Source of the DNA: Bacillota bacterium
GTDB lineage: Bacteria > Bacillota > Dethiobacteria > DTU022
Length of the DNA stretch: 46,685 nucleotides
Reading direction: 5' to 3'
NCBI GenBank assembly: GCA_029782095.1
Contig: JAKOVL010000177.1
Span: 1-46,685 of the forward strand
In this document: piece after piece, positions 1-8,972 of the stretch
How positions within the stretch are numbered: position 1 is the first letter of the stretch
Layout: the number at the start of each line of letters is the position of its first letter
The notes under the pieces: generated by a model
Seen by the model: the letters and a program-made list of their open reading frames with translations, nothing else
Database searches by the model: none
Told to the model about the DNA's origin: nothing
Translations under genes and position numbers: made by a program

Positions 1-793
1 GCGCCTTCCGTTTCATTACCTGGTCTAATAATGTCTCCGCATCATAGATGCCTTGATAGATGCTCGTGTTAAAGAAATCATCATAGGCCACCCTGCAGGC
101 CATAACCGAAACCGCCCAGTGCCCTTCAATATTTTTTTGCACTAAAACCCTTATGTCGAAAAAACAGTTATCTACCTGAATGGAGCGGATTCCTTTCTGC
201 AATATAAATTGCTGGTTACCAAGTAAAGGATTTATTTTTACCCGAATATCTTCGTTTTCCCAACTAATGATACTTGGAGCTATGCTGTGTGATGAGATTA
301 ATATATCGCTGTCTACCAGTTCCAGCCGGTATACTTTTTTCCCTATATGCCCGTACACAGGCTTCAAATACAACAGCTTCCAGGATGCCAATAGAGCGGG
401 TATCATATTTGCATCATACAAAAAAGTGTCCGGCAGGTTTCTTTTTACCCCCGATTGTTTAAGCAGAGTATAAACAACCCATTTATTCAGCCGAGTTATG
501 GTATTAAAGCACCTGGTTCCCCTTAATGCGCCGGCTGTATTAAATATATTTGCGGTTTTATTATAACAGCGGTTGTACACCGCGCCGGGAAGCGGCAGCA
601 CTGTTTCTTGGAAGCCCTCCTCTGTTTCAATAATACCGGTAACAGTTTTACCCCGTATGGACACAGCGGCGGGCGTAAATGAACACAGTTGCAGTTTTAA
701 ATCTTCTCCGCAAAATTGCCGGTACAATTTGAGGATTTTTTTTCTGTCTTTTTTTCGCTTAACCATAATTCCAATCAACGGCGAGTGTTTCAA
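1..793 (-). CDS. YheC/YheD-type ATP-grasp spore coat-associated protein (3' end outside window)
   Basis: An open minus-strand frame runs from a TTG at 793 to the window edge (264 codons, no stop seen). The TTG sits 7 nt after a GGAGGT Shine-Dalgarno at 806-801. The protein starts LKHSPLIGIMVKRKKD. It then shows family-like segments: VYNRCYN, a KWVVYTLLK stretch, LPDTFLYD and LKPVYGHIGKKVYRL, the last being the ATP-grasp lysine/glycine loop. YheC/YheD proteins are ATP-grasp-fold proteins associated with the endospore coat in Bacillus; their substrate is not settled. A TATAAT at 828-823 could be a -10, but no good -35 precedes it. The gene diverges from the collagen-like gene at 948, which is also spore-surface related. 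Family assignment is from motif memory, not from a search. Confidence 0.8.
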   Translation of the reverse strand, partial: MKHSPLIGIMVKRKKDRKKILKLYRQFCGEDLKLQLCSFTPAAVSIRGKTVTGIIETEEGFQETVLPLPGAVYNRCYNKTANIFNTAGALRGTRCFNTITRLNKWVVYTLLKQSGVKRNLPDTFLYDANMIPALLASWKLLYLKPVYGHIGKKVYRLELVDSDILISSHSIAPSIISWENEDIRVKINPLLGNQQFILQKGIRSIQVDNCFFDIRVLVQKNIEGHWAVSVMACRVAYDDFFNTSIYQGIYDAETLLDQVMKRKA

Positions 794-887
794 ATCCTGA
801 ACCTCCGCATTATTGCTGTAATATTATACCTGGGATATACGAAAAATGTACCCGGAGCATCTCTGCTTTTTATAGCTTACAAGGCTC

Positions 888-923
888 ACTAAATGATATA
901 TTGCCGCATATATTGGCAATATA
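888..923 (+). promoter_or_regulatory. Possible sigma-K-like promoter overlapping a 9-bp inverted repeat
   Basis: Upstream of the BclB-like gene, an AC at 888-889 is followed after 17 nt by CATATATT at 907-914. This resembles the B. subtilis sigma-K pattern (AC, about 17 nt, CATAnnnT). The same stretch contains a perfect inverted repeat, TATATTGCC (897-905) and GGCAATATA (915-923), which could be an operator. Late mother-cell expression would fit a spore-surface protein. The sigma-K consensus is short, so the match is weak evidence. Confidence 0.3.
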
Positions 924-947
924 ATAAAAGAAAGGATGTGAACTCAC

Positions 948-1463
948 TTGGGTCAGATTCCCGGCCCCCCCGGTCCTCCCGGCCCCCCTGGTCCTCCCGG
1001 CCCGGGTGCAATAATTCCTTTTGCGTCGGGGCCGCTGGTTACAATCACAACGGTATTAGGCGGCCTGGCCGGCACTCAGGCTTTGCTAGGGTTTGGCAGT
1101 AATGAATCAGCCGTCTTAGTCGGTGGTGTCATTGATACTACCGCTCTTAACAATGTTGCTTTCTCCGTGCCAAGAGACGGAATAATCACATCGATTGCCG
1201 CCTTTTTTAGTGTCGGTGCAGCCGTAAGCCTGGTTGGATCCGAAGTGACTATTTCAGCTCAGCTTTATAGCTCGGATACCCCCGATAATACTTTTGCTCC
1301 GATTCCAGGCGCGGTAGTAGACCTAGATCCGCCCCTGACAGGGCTAATTAATATTGGTGCTATTGCGGTCCTGAAAAAGAGGCGGCACCCCCTTCTCGGG
1401 GGCGCCGCCATGAATTATGGCTTTATCCGCTGTGGTTCCCAGCCGAGCCACTTCTGTGGTTAA
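948..1463 (+). CDS. Collagen-like BclB-type exosporium/spore surface protein, C-terminally truncated
   Basis: TTG start at 948 preceded by GAAAGGATG. The 171-residue product opens with a short GPP collagen-like run (residues 5-18). From about residue 20 it continues with a BclB-type C-terminal domain: IIPFASG, GLAGT, VGFG-like LLGFG, AFSVPRDGIITSIAAFFS, LVGSEVTISAQLYSS and PPLTGLINIGA. Such domains form trimeric exosporium or spore-surface glycoproteins. Family members continue for roughly 45-50 more residues after the LTGL.NIG segment. Here homology stops at about residue 139, and the last 31 codons read antisense through the atp terminator and the sequence behind atpC. The gene therefore looks truncated by a deletion or rearrangement. 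It may be a pseudogene or may still make a shortened protein. Confidence 0.75.
   Translation: MGQIPGPPGPPGPPGPPGPGAIIPFASGPLVTITTVLGGLAGTQALLGFGSNESAVLVGGVIDTTALNNVAFSVPRDGIITSIAAFFSVGAAVSLVGSEVTISAQLYSSDTPDNTFAPIPGAVVDLDPPLTGLINIGAIAVLKKRRHPLLGGAAMNYGFIRCGSQPSHFCG
1374..1409 (-). terminator. Rho-independent terminator of the atp operon
   Basis: Read on the minus strand, GGCGGCGCCCCC pairs with GGGGGTGCCGCC around a GAGAA loop (1409-1381) and is followed by TCTTTTT (1380-1374). The single non-Watson-Crick pair is G-U on the minus strand but A-C on the plus strand, so the hairpin suits minus-strand transcription. It lies about 125 nt beyond the atpC stop. Confidence 0.9.
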
Positions 1464-1535
1464 CTGCCATTTGGCGGCGGCCCGGTCCGGTAAGGCAGTA
1501 TGGCTGCCTTTGTAACACGGCGATTGCCTGTTCAT

Positions 1536-1957
1536 TTAATCCCGCCATGATTCATTCCGGGTGCTGGCAGCCTTCAGGCGGGCTAAATTTCTCGCTAAAG
1601 CCAGTTCCGCCCGGGCCACATCCAAACCGGGGGGGCGCTCGCGAAGGCGCTTTGCCGCCCTATCCCTGGATTGCCGCGCCCTTTCGACATCAATTTCCGC
1701 AGCCGTTTCGGCTGTATCAGCCAGAATGATCACCTTATCAGGGCCTGCTTCCATAAAGCCCCCTGAAACAGCCAGGCAATCCTTTCCGCCGCAAATTTTC
1801 CGGTAATAGACCACGCCGGGCTTTATCGTAGTCAGAAGGGGGGCGTGACCGGGCAGAACGCCCAGGTAGCCTTCCGTCCCCGGAGCGACAACACTTACCA
1901 CTTCCTCCGACAGTACTTTTCTTTGAGGAGTAACAACCGCTAGTCTGAGCGTACGCA

Positions 1958-1958
<1 letters not shown>
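1536..1958 (-). CDS. atpC: F1F0 ATP synthase epsilon subunit
   Basis: The 140-residue product has the N-terminal beta-sandwich of epsilon (RLAVVTPQRKVLSEEVVSVVAPGTEGYLGVLPGHAPL split over residues 4-41) and a two-helix C-terminal part rich in Arg and Ala (about 88-135). Epsilon couples rotation of the central stalk to the F1 head, and in many bacteria it inhibits ATP hydrolysis. It is the last gene of the operon. Its ATG shares one base with the atpD stop (TGATG), so translation is probably coupled. Length is normal. Confidence 0.96.
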
Positions 1959-3349
<1,391 letters not shown>

Positions 3350-3363
3350 TTATCTCCCCTCTA

Positions 3364-4230
3364 CTACCAGTCTTTTAAAGCTTCGGCGCCGGTGGCGACC
3401 TCCAGTATTTCCGTCGTAATGGCCGACTGGCGGGCTTTGTTAAATAACAGGGTCAACTTTTCAATCATCTCGCCGGCGTTTCTGGTAGCTCCATCCATGG
3501 CGATCATACTGGCGCTATGCTCACTGGCTTTTGCTTCTAGCAAGGCCTGGTATACTTTCATCTCACAGTAACGGGGCAAGAGGGCGGACAAGATAACGGC
3601 TGGATCAGGCTCAAAAATATAGTCAGCATCTACAGCATCTTCAGGGGAAGGGGTTTCTATAGGCAAAAGCCGGTCTACCAGGGGGGCAAAATGAAGGGCT
3701 GAATAAAAGCGGGCATAAATCAGGTTTATTTCATCGAGCTGCCCCTGTAGAAATAATTCCATTAGCTGCCGGGCCAACTCTCCGGCCTGGGATACGTCGA
3801 AGTCGTCCTTAATGTCTAAAACGTTTTTTAAAATCTTCACCGGTCGCTGCCGAAAATACCGGTACCCCTTGCGGCCAATGGTCACTAAAACAGCCGGTCT
3901 TTCCTCTTGGGCCAAACAACTTTCGGCCAGATGGATCAGGCTGGAGTTGTAAGCTCCGGATAGGCCCCGATCCCCGGTGATTAAAACATAGCCGACGGTT
4001 TTAACTTCACGGGGAGCTGCCAGCGGAAATTCTCGGGCATCCGCCACCCCTGCCAGACGCTCCGCCACCTCGGCCAGCTTTAGGGCGTAGGGCCGCGCTG
4101 CCAGTACTCGATATTGCGCACGGCGCATCTTGGCGGACGCTACCATTTGCATAGCCTTAGTGACGTGCTGGATATTGGTCACAGCCCGAATACGCCGTTT
4201 GATATCTCTAACACTGGACAAGAATTCCAC
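3364..4230 (-). CDS. atpG: F1F0 ATP synthase gamma subunit
   Basis: The 288-residue central-stalk subunit has the typical N-terminal helix (DIKRRIRAVTNIQHVTKAMQMVASAK, residues 9-34), the GDRGLSGAYN segment near 91-100, and the C-terminal helix ending NKARQSAITTEILEVATGAEAL. It rotates inside the alpha3beta3 ring and transmits torque from the c-ring. The start is GTG at 4230. Seventy-one bases separate it from the end of atpA, the widest gap in this otherwise tightly packed operon. Confidence 0.97.
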   Translation of the reverse strand: MEFLSSVRDIKRRIRAVTNIQHVTKAMQMVASAKMRRAQYRVLAARPYALKLAEVAERLAGVADAREFPLAAPREVKTVGYVLITGDRGLSGAYNSSLIHLAESCLAQEERPAVLVTIGRKGYRYFRQRPVKILKNVLDIKDDFDVSQAGELARQLMELFLQGQLDEINLIYARFYSALHFAPLVDRLLPIETPSPEDAVDADYIFEPDPAVILSALLPRYCEMKVYQALLEAKASEHSASMIAMDGATRNAGEMIEKLTLLFNKARQSAITTEILEVATGAEALKDW

Positions 4231-4301
4231 CGCCTTTGTTTTCCGCTAATTGCGCCGGTTCGCCGGCAAGTGTGATCTGGCGGGCGCGGACAGGCGCAGT
4301 C

Positions 4302-5831
4302 TTAACAGGCTGCCTCATCAACACTAACAACGAAGTTTTCTTTAAATTCAGCCAGGCTCTTTTGCAAGTGCTTTTCCATTTCTTCATCCAGCGTTTTCTT
4401 TTCCCTAATGTCATTCAGCAAAAAAGCATAGTTGCTGCGCAGGAATTGGAGGTATTCCTGCTCAAAGAGCCTGACCTTTTCAACCGGCAAGTCATCAAGA
4501 TAATTGTTTACCCCGGCGTAAATGACCGCTATTTGCTCTTCCACAGGCATGGGCTGGTACTGGGGCTGTTTTAACAGTTCCATCAATCGTTCACCCCTGG
4601 ATATTCTCTCCTGGGTCGCTTTATCCAGCTCCGTGCCGAACTGGGCGAAGGCAGCCAGTTCTTGGTACTGGGCCAGGTCCAACCTTAAATGGCCCGCCAC
4701 CTGTTTCATGGCCTTTATTTGTGCGGCTCCCCCAACCCGGGAAACAGAAAGTCCTACGTTTATGGCCGGGCGCTGGCCTGCGTAAAAAAGATCTGCCTCG
4801 AGATAAATCTGGCCATCGGTTATGGAAATAACGTTAGTAGGAATATAAGCGGCCACGTCTCCGGCCTGGGTTTCAATAATCGGCAAAGCTGTGAGCGAGC
4901 CTCCGCCCAGCTCCTCGCTCAGGCGGGCCGCTCTCTCCAGTAAGCGGGAATGAAGGTAAAAAATATCCCCGGGATAGGCTTCCCGTCCCGGCGGTCTTCG
5001 TAAAAGCAGGGATAGTTCACGGTAAGCCACGGCATGTTTTGAAAGGTCATCATAAACAATCAGGACATCCCGGTGTTGTTCATACATGAAATATTCGCCG
5101 ATGGCACAGCCGGCATAGGGAGCCAAATACAGAAGGGGTGCCGGCTCCCCGGCATTGGCTACCACAACCGTGGTGTATTCCATAGCGCCTGTTTCTTCTA
5201 ACTTTTGAATAACGCCGGCCACGGTGGAAGCCTTTTGTCCGATGGCCACGTAGATACAGATCACATCCTGATCCTTTTGGTTAATAATTGTATCTACGGC
5301 AATGGCGGTTTTGCCTATTTGACGGTCTCCGATGATCAGCTCCCGCTGCCCCCGGCCAATGGGGAGCATGGCATCAATGGCTTTAATCCCTGTTTGCAGC
5401 GGGGTGTTTACCGGCTGCCGCTGCACTACCCCGGGGGCGGGGGATTCCGCCGGCCTGAACTTGTCGGTCTGAATCGGCCCTTTACCGTCCAGCGGCTGGC
5501 CCACCGGGTTAATCACCCTGCCTTTGAGCGCATCGCCTACCGGAACCTCCATAATGCGGAAGGTGCGCTTTACTTCGTCTCCTTCTTTGATGTGCTCGTA
5601 TGGGCCTAAAATCACCGCCCCGACGCTATTTTCCTCGAGGTTTAAAGCCATACCGAAAACTTCCCCGGGAAATTCCAAAAGCTCGCCGGCCATGACTTTT
5701 TTTAATTGAACCCGGGCAATGCCGTCGCCCACAAAGGTAACCACGCCTTTGTTGGCCACTTCGGCTTTTAGCTCAAGGCTTTCAATTTGTTGCATTAAAA
5801 AGCGAGTTATTTCTTCTAATTTGATATCCAA
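4302..5831 (-). CDS. atpA: F1F0 ATP synthase alpha subunit
   Basis: The 509-residue regulatory nucleotide-binding subunit has a P-loop GDRQIGKT at 168-175, a Walker B region with [19 protein letters not shown], and the VSRVGGAAQ motif carrying the arginine finger that reaches into the neighbouring beta catalytic site. Length and domain order are standard: N-terminal barrel, nucleotide-binding domain, then helical C-terminal domain. It lies between atpH and atpG, the conserved bacterial order. Confidence 0.98.
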   Translation of the reverse strand: MDIKLEEITRFLMQQIESLELKAEVANKGVVTFVGDGIARVQLKKVMAGELLEFPGEVFGMALNLEENSVGAVILGPYEHIKEGDEVKRTFRIMEVPVGDALKGRVINPVGQPLDGKGPIQTDKFRPAESPAPGVVQRQPVNTPLQTGIKAIDAMLPIGRGQRELIIGDRQIGKTAIAVDTIINQKDQDVICIYVAIGQKASTVAGVIQKLEETGAMEYTTVVVANAGEPAPLLYLAPYAGCAIGEYFMYEQHRDVLIVYDDLSKHAVAYRELSLLLRRPPGREAYPGDIFYLHSRLLERAARLSEELGGGSLTALPIIETQAGDVAAYIPTNVISITDGQIYLEADLFYAGQRPAINVGLSVSRVGGAAQIKAMKQVAGHLRLDLAQYQELAAFAQFGTELDKATQERISRGERLMELLKQPQYQPMPVEEQIAVIYAGVNNYLDDLPVEKVRLFEQEYLQFLRSNYAFLLNDIREKKTLDEEMEKHLQKSLAEFKENFVVSVDEAAC

Positions 5832-5871
5832 GAAATATCACACCTTTTGTAGTCTCCTACTGTCTTGCCGG

Positions 5872-6375
5872 TCAGACTGATTTTATGTGGGTGCAGATGC
5901 TTTCCAGCTTATGCCTCACGCTGGCGTCAATAACCCGATCTCCCCATCGTAAAACGAGCCCTCCCAGCACCTTCGGATCAACCTTAATTTGCAAGCGGAT
6001 ATTCTTTCCGGTAAAAGCGCTCAACCTTTTCTCCAGCTCCGACACCAGAGTGGGAGAAAGAGGAGTAGCGACGGTTACTTCTAAATATTCCCTGTTTTTT
6101 GCTTGATCCAGGAGAAGCTGGTACTCGTCAGCTACGGCAACTATTGTTTCTTCGGTGGTTCTGCCTGCAAGCCGGGGGATAAGCGCCTTTAAAGCTCTCT
6201 CTTTATCTTCGGGGGTAAGGAGCTGTTGCTGAAGTATCCGCTGCAACTCGGCGTCTTCTTCAAGTCTTTTTTTCAAAGAGTCAAGCTTTACTCCCACTTC
6301 ATCTTCCTGCCCCCATTTTTGGGCAGCTGAGAAGAGGGCTTCGGCATAAGATCGCGCGACTCTGCTTTGGCTCAC
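5872..6375 (-). CDS. atpH: F1F0 ATP synthase delta subunit
   Basis: The 167-residue OSCP/delta-type subunit begins ARSYAEALFSAAQ and ends with the family signature DPKVLGGLVLRWGDRVIDASVRHKLE near residues 133-158 (given here in parts: KVLGGLVLR and DRVIDASVRHKL). It sits on top of F1 and anchors the peripheral stalk made by AtpF. It is slightly shorter than the usual 175-180 residues. It overlaps the end of atpF by 4 nt. Confidence 0.95.
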   Translation of the reverse strand: MSQSRVARSYAEALFSAAQKWGQEDEVGVKLDSLKKRLEEDAELQRILQQQLLTPEDKERALKALIPRLAGRTTEETIVAVADEYQLLLDQAKNREYLEVTVATPLSPTLVSELEKRLSAFTGKNIRLQIKVDPKVLGGLVLRWGDRVIDASVRHKLESICTHIKSV

Positions 6376-6881
6376 TGTAGCCTTTCCACCTCCGCCAAGG
6401 CCTCTCTGATTAAATGCTCCTGATCGCCGGCGGAGAGGTTGCGCGCCAGAATTTTAGTTGTCGCCATCAGGATGAGATCTGCCGCCTGGCTGCGTATATT
6501 GTCCATGGCCGCCTTTTTCTCTTTTTCAATATCCCGGCGCGCCTGTTCAAGGATCCGGTCTGCCTCCTGCTTAGCCTGGGCTAGTATCTCCTGGCGGGTT
6601 GTCTCGGACAGCTTAGTGGCCTGCTCTAAGATGGCCTGGGCTTCCTGGTGGGCCTGGTCGATTTGTTGCTGATACGAAGTCAGCGCTTCCTCCGCCTTCT
6701 CCCTGGCCGCTGCCGCCTCCTTGAGATTTTCTTCAATTTTTTCTTCCCGGTTTGTGAGAGCTTTCACAACAGGTTTCCATAAAAGAAAGTATAAGGCAGA
6801 CAAGATGATTATTATATTGATTGCTTGCAATAAAAAAGTCCACGGATCAAAACCCAATGCTTCGATAATGGCTTCCATCAC
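6372..6881 (-). CDS. atpF: F1F0 ATP synthase b subunit
   Basis: The 169-residue peripheral-stalk subunit has one N-terminal membrane helix (about 14-34, LLQAINIIIILSALYFLLW) followed by a long charged coiled coil rich in Glu, Lys and Ala (about 45-150). This is the standard b-subunit layout. A dimer links the membrane a subunit to delta and F1. The order atpE-atpF-atpH is conserved and the gene overlaps atpH. Confidence 0.96.
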   Translation of the reverse strand: MMEAIIEALGFDPWTFLLQAINIIIILSALYFLLWKPVVKALTNREEKIEENLKEAAAAREKAEEALTSYQQQIDQAHQEAQAILEQATKLSETTRQEILAQAKQEADRILEQARRDIEKEKKAAMDNIRSQAADLILMATTKILARNLSAGDQEHLIREALAEVERLQ

Positions 6882-6938
6882 GCCACCCCCTTATATAGTC
6901 GGGACGGGTAGCTCGTTGACTGCTCCGCCCCGGTAATC

Positions 6939-7154
6939 TTATATTTTCGTCCATAAAAGGATGGCTACCACAAAGGAAAACAGCGTCAGCGCTTCCATAA
7001 AGGCCAGCGCTAAGATAAGGGTGGTACGAATATCCCCGCTAGCCTCAGGCTGCCTGGCAATTCCCTCCATGGCAGCCTTTGTGGCGATGCCCTGTGAAAA
7101 AGCTGAGCTCAACGCAGCTACAACAATGGCTAAAGTGACACTAAGATATTCCAT
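6939..7154 (-). CDS. atpE: F1F0 ATP synthase c subunit (proteolipid)
   Basis: The 71-residue hairpin of two membrane helices (about 4-27 and 45-68) is joined by the polar loop [11 protein letters not shown]. The ion-carrying carboxylate is Glu54 ([10 protein letters not shown]). A strong TAGGAGGT Shine-Dalgarno precedes the ATG, as expected for the most abundant subunit. The usual GxGxGxG packing motif of helix 1 reads S16-x-A18-x-S20-x-G22. Gln21 occupies the position of the Na+-ligand Gln of sodium-type rings. The Ser and Tyr ligands after the carboxylate are replaced by Ala55 and Phe59, so proton coupling is more likely. That is an inference, not a demonstration. Confidence 0.97.
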   Translation of the reverse strand: MEYLSVTLAIVVAALSSAFSQGIATKAAMEGIARQPEASGDIRTTLILALAFMEALTLFSFVVAILLWTKI

Positions 7155-7176
7155 TTACTTTTACCTCCTAAAATAG

Positions 7177-7860
7177 TTAATGCCCTTTAACAACATTGGA
7201 TATATAGATCACTGTCAGCAAAGAAAACACAAAGGCCTGAATGATACCCATAATGATCCCCAAAAACATCACCGGAACGGGGCATAATACTGGCACCATC
7301 AGGAACAGGACCGTGACCACCGTCTTTTCGCCGAACATGTTGGCAAAAAGACGAAGGGAAAGGGAGACTGGTTTCACCAGCTCTTCCAGCAAGTTTAAAG
7401 GAAACATAAACGGATTGGGCTGGAAATAGTGACTGAGATACCCTTTCCACCCTTTCTTTTTAATGCCGATAAACTGAACGAGGGCAATCGTTACTACAGC
7501 AAAGGCCAGCGTTGTAGAAAGATCGGTGGTAGGCGGTTTCATATTGGGTATAAACCAGGAAAGGTTTAGAAAAAGGATGAAGATAAAAAGGGTGCCTACC
7601 AGAGGTAGATACTTGCGCCCTTCCCTGCCCATGTTTTCTTCGAGAAGATTATGAAAAAATTCTGCCACCATTTCCGGCAGGTGCTGGGCTCCCCGGGGCA
7701 CAGTGCCCAGGCGCCTGGTGAGAAGGTAGGCCAGGGGAAGCAAAATGGCCATAATAACCCAGGTGTTGACCACGGTGGAGGTTATGCGCACAGGTCCCAG
7801 GTAAAATATAACGGATGGCCTTATGTGCTCCAACACTTCCTGCAGCGCATGCAAGTCCAA
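7177..7860 (-). CDS. atpB: F1F0 ATP synthase a subunit
   Basis: The 227-residue membrane subunit has five to six hydrophobic segments. The essential arginine is in SLSLRLFANMFGE (Arg170), which faces the c-ring carboxylate and separates the two proton half-channels. The start is TTG at 7860, directly after the TAA of atpI, with GGAGGG about 8 nt upstream. No other start fits the N-terminal length as well. Confidence 0.96.
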   Translation of the reverse strand: MDLHALQEVLEHIRPSVIFYLGPVRITSTVVNTWVIMAILLPLAYLLTRRLGTVPRGAQHLPEMVAEFFHNLLEENMGREGRKYLPLVGTLFIFILFLNLSWFIPNMKPPTTDLSTTLAFAVVTIALVQFIGIKKKGWKGYLSHYFQPNPFMFPLNLLEELVKPVSLSLRLFANMFGEKTVVTVLFLMVPVLCPVPVMFLGIIMGIIQAFVFSLLTVIYISNVVKGH

Positions 7861-8244
7861 TTATGCCTTCCCTCCTTTCTTTACCATAGTATATAAAGCC
7901 TGTCCCGTATAAGCCATAACCTGTAGCAGAAGACCGGTCAATACCCCGAAAAGAAAAGTTTCTCCTCCTAAAATAGAAAGCCCTAGAAGGGTAAGGCTGG
8001 CGATTAGTCTGAGGAGCGAACGAGTGAGCAGCTTGGCAGTTGCCCGTCGAGGCGGCAGGCCTTCCAGGCTGGATAGGGCCGCTATCTGCCACCGGTGAAG
8101 CAGCCAGGCTATAGGTGTAGCGAGAGCTACCCCTAAAGCATAAATATGATAACCCAATAATAACGCAATGGTCACAGCTGCTGCGCCCATTACCGCCATT
8201 GTTTTTCCTGTTGCGGCAGTACTATTATAATCGGGCATCTTCAT
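7861..8244 (-). CDS. atpI: ATP synthase accessory membrane protein, AtpI family
   Basis: This 127-residue, mostly hydrophobic protein has four predicted membrane segments and is first in the atp operon. Proteins here are usually AtpI-like and help c-ring assembly or Mg2+ handling. The sequence is not strongly conserved, so the call rests on position, size and membrane pattern. The ATG at 8244 is preceded by AAAGGGA. Upstream of it on the minus strand only weak promoter candidates are visible between about 8250 and 8350. Confidence 0.75.
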   Translation of the reverse strand: MKMPDYNSTAATGKTMAVMGAAAVTIALLLGYHIYALGVALATPIAWLLHRWQIAALSSLEGLPPRRATAKLLTRSLLRLIASLTLLGLSILGGETFLFGVLTGLLLQVMAYTGQALYTMVKKGGKA

Positions 8245-8511
8245 TTAATCCCTTTGCCAGTTTGACTTGTTACATATTTAACATTCATCAAAAATGTTAA
8301 AAATCCTGCTTTACTTGTCAGGGTATTTAATAAAAAAATCCAGTTTGTAACAACGGCGAACCATAGAAACATAAGCGAAAAGTGATTGCCTGCCGCACTC
8401 TGATTACTATAATAATAGGCATAAATACGGATCGGAGAGAATATTCTGAAAACAAAGCCGCTAAGCGGGGCGCAATGACGATTTTGTGAATAGCTAAACT
8501 AGGAAAACAAG

Positions 8512-8541
8512 TTGACTTTTCCTGGCCTGAAATACTATAAT
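8512..8541 (+). promoter_or_regulatory. Sigma-A-type promoter upstream of the small zinc-knuckle gene
   Basis: TTGACT at 8512-8517 and TATAAT at 8536-8541 are separated by 18 nt. The expected start near 8548 lies about 220 nt before the ATG at 8771, giving a long leader. The region from 8245 to 8511 between this promoter and atpI holds no gene or other structure that I recognise. Confidence 0.75.
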
Positions 8542-8596
8542 ATAGTGTCAGACGATTGGTAATTGTATATCATCTTGCAGCTGTTTCTAGAATAGT

Positions 8597-8712
8597 GCCG
8601 CCAGGATAAGCCTTTGCTTTTGCTGTTCACCCAAGAAACCAGGCCGCACCACCTTTAGCCAGAAAAGCTTTCTACATTATTATTGTAGCGCGGGAATTGC
8701 TCATCCTGCGGC
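8597..8712 (+). ncRNA. Candidate structured leader or small RNA
   Basis: Between the promoter at 8512-8541 and the ATG at 8771 the transcript can close on itself. GCCGCCAGGAT (8597-8607) pairs with ATCCTGCGGC (8703-8712) with one bulge. Inside are a stem of GCTTTT-G-CTG (8616-8625) with CAGAAAAGC (8660-8668) and a small hairpin CTACA/TGTAG (8672-8688). A further GCTCT/AGAGC pair follows before the Shine-Dalgarno. I do not recognise the fold as a named riboswitch. It could be a regulatory leader, an independent small RNA, or chance complementarity. Confidence 0.35.
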
Positions 8713-8770
8713 TCTTGAGAGATTGAGAGGATTTTGATTGAGAGCAAACAGTGGTGAAGGAGATAAGCTT

Positions 8771-8950
8771 ATGGGAAAACTAAGACGGCGCTGTCTTTTC
8801 TGTGCCCGGACTTTTGAAAGTGAAGCCCCGGAGGAAACGGTTTCGGTATTACCCGGTGAAACTCCTGGAGGAAAATCAATCTGTCCTATCTGTGAAGCGA
8901 GAATAAAAAAAGAAGCCGAAGACTCCTGGAAAGAACCCAAACCCATGTAA
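8771..8950 (+). CDS. Small two-knuckle zinc-ribbon protein, possibly DUF2197/YlaI-like
   Basis: This 59-residue protein begins MGKLRRRCLFCARTFESE. It has one CxxC knuckle near the N-terminus (CLFC) and a second, CPICEARI, near residue 41-48, the spacing expected of a tetracysteine zinc site. The second knuckle followed by an R-I/K-rich tail resembles YlaI-type DUF2197 proteins, whose role is unknown. The ATG at 8771 is chosen over a TTG at 8740 because AAGGAG lies 8 nt before it. It stands alone between the atp operon and a convergent EamA gene. Confidence 0.7.
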   Translation: MGKLRRRCLFCARTFESEAPEETVSVLPGETPGGKSICPICEARIKKEAEDSWKEPKPM

Positions 8951-8972
8951 GGGCCTATGGGCCAGGAAGTGT

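Noticed and set aside
1344-1535. 63-codon minus-strand frame directly after atpC
   Set aside because: It reads through the atp terminator stem and shows no domain or ribosome-binding site of its own.
1411-1535. Riboswitch-like sequence between atpC and its terminator
   Set aside because: Short repeats of CCACAG are present, but no known riboswitch core was found, and a site after the last gene is unlikely to be one.
8250-8350. atp operon promoter candidates on the minus strand
   Set aside because: CTGACA/TAACAT and TTGTTA/TATTAA pairs are visible but match the consensus too poorly to choose between them.
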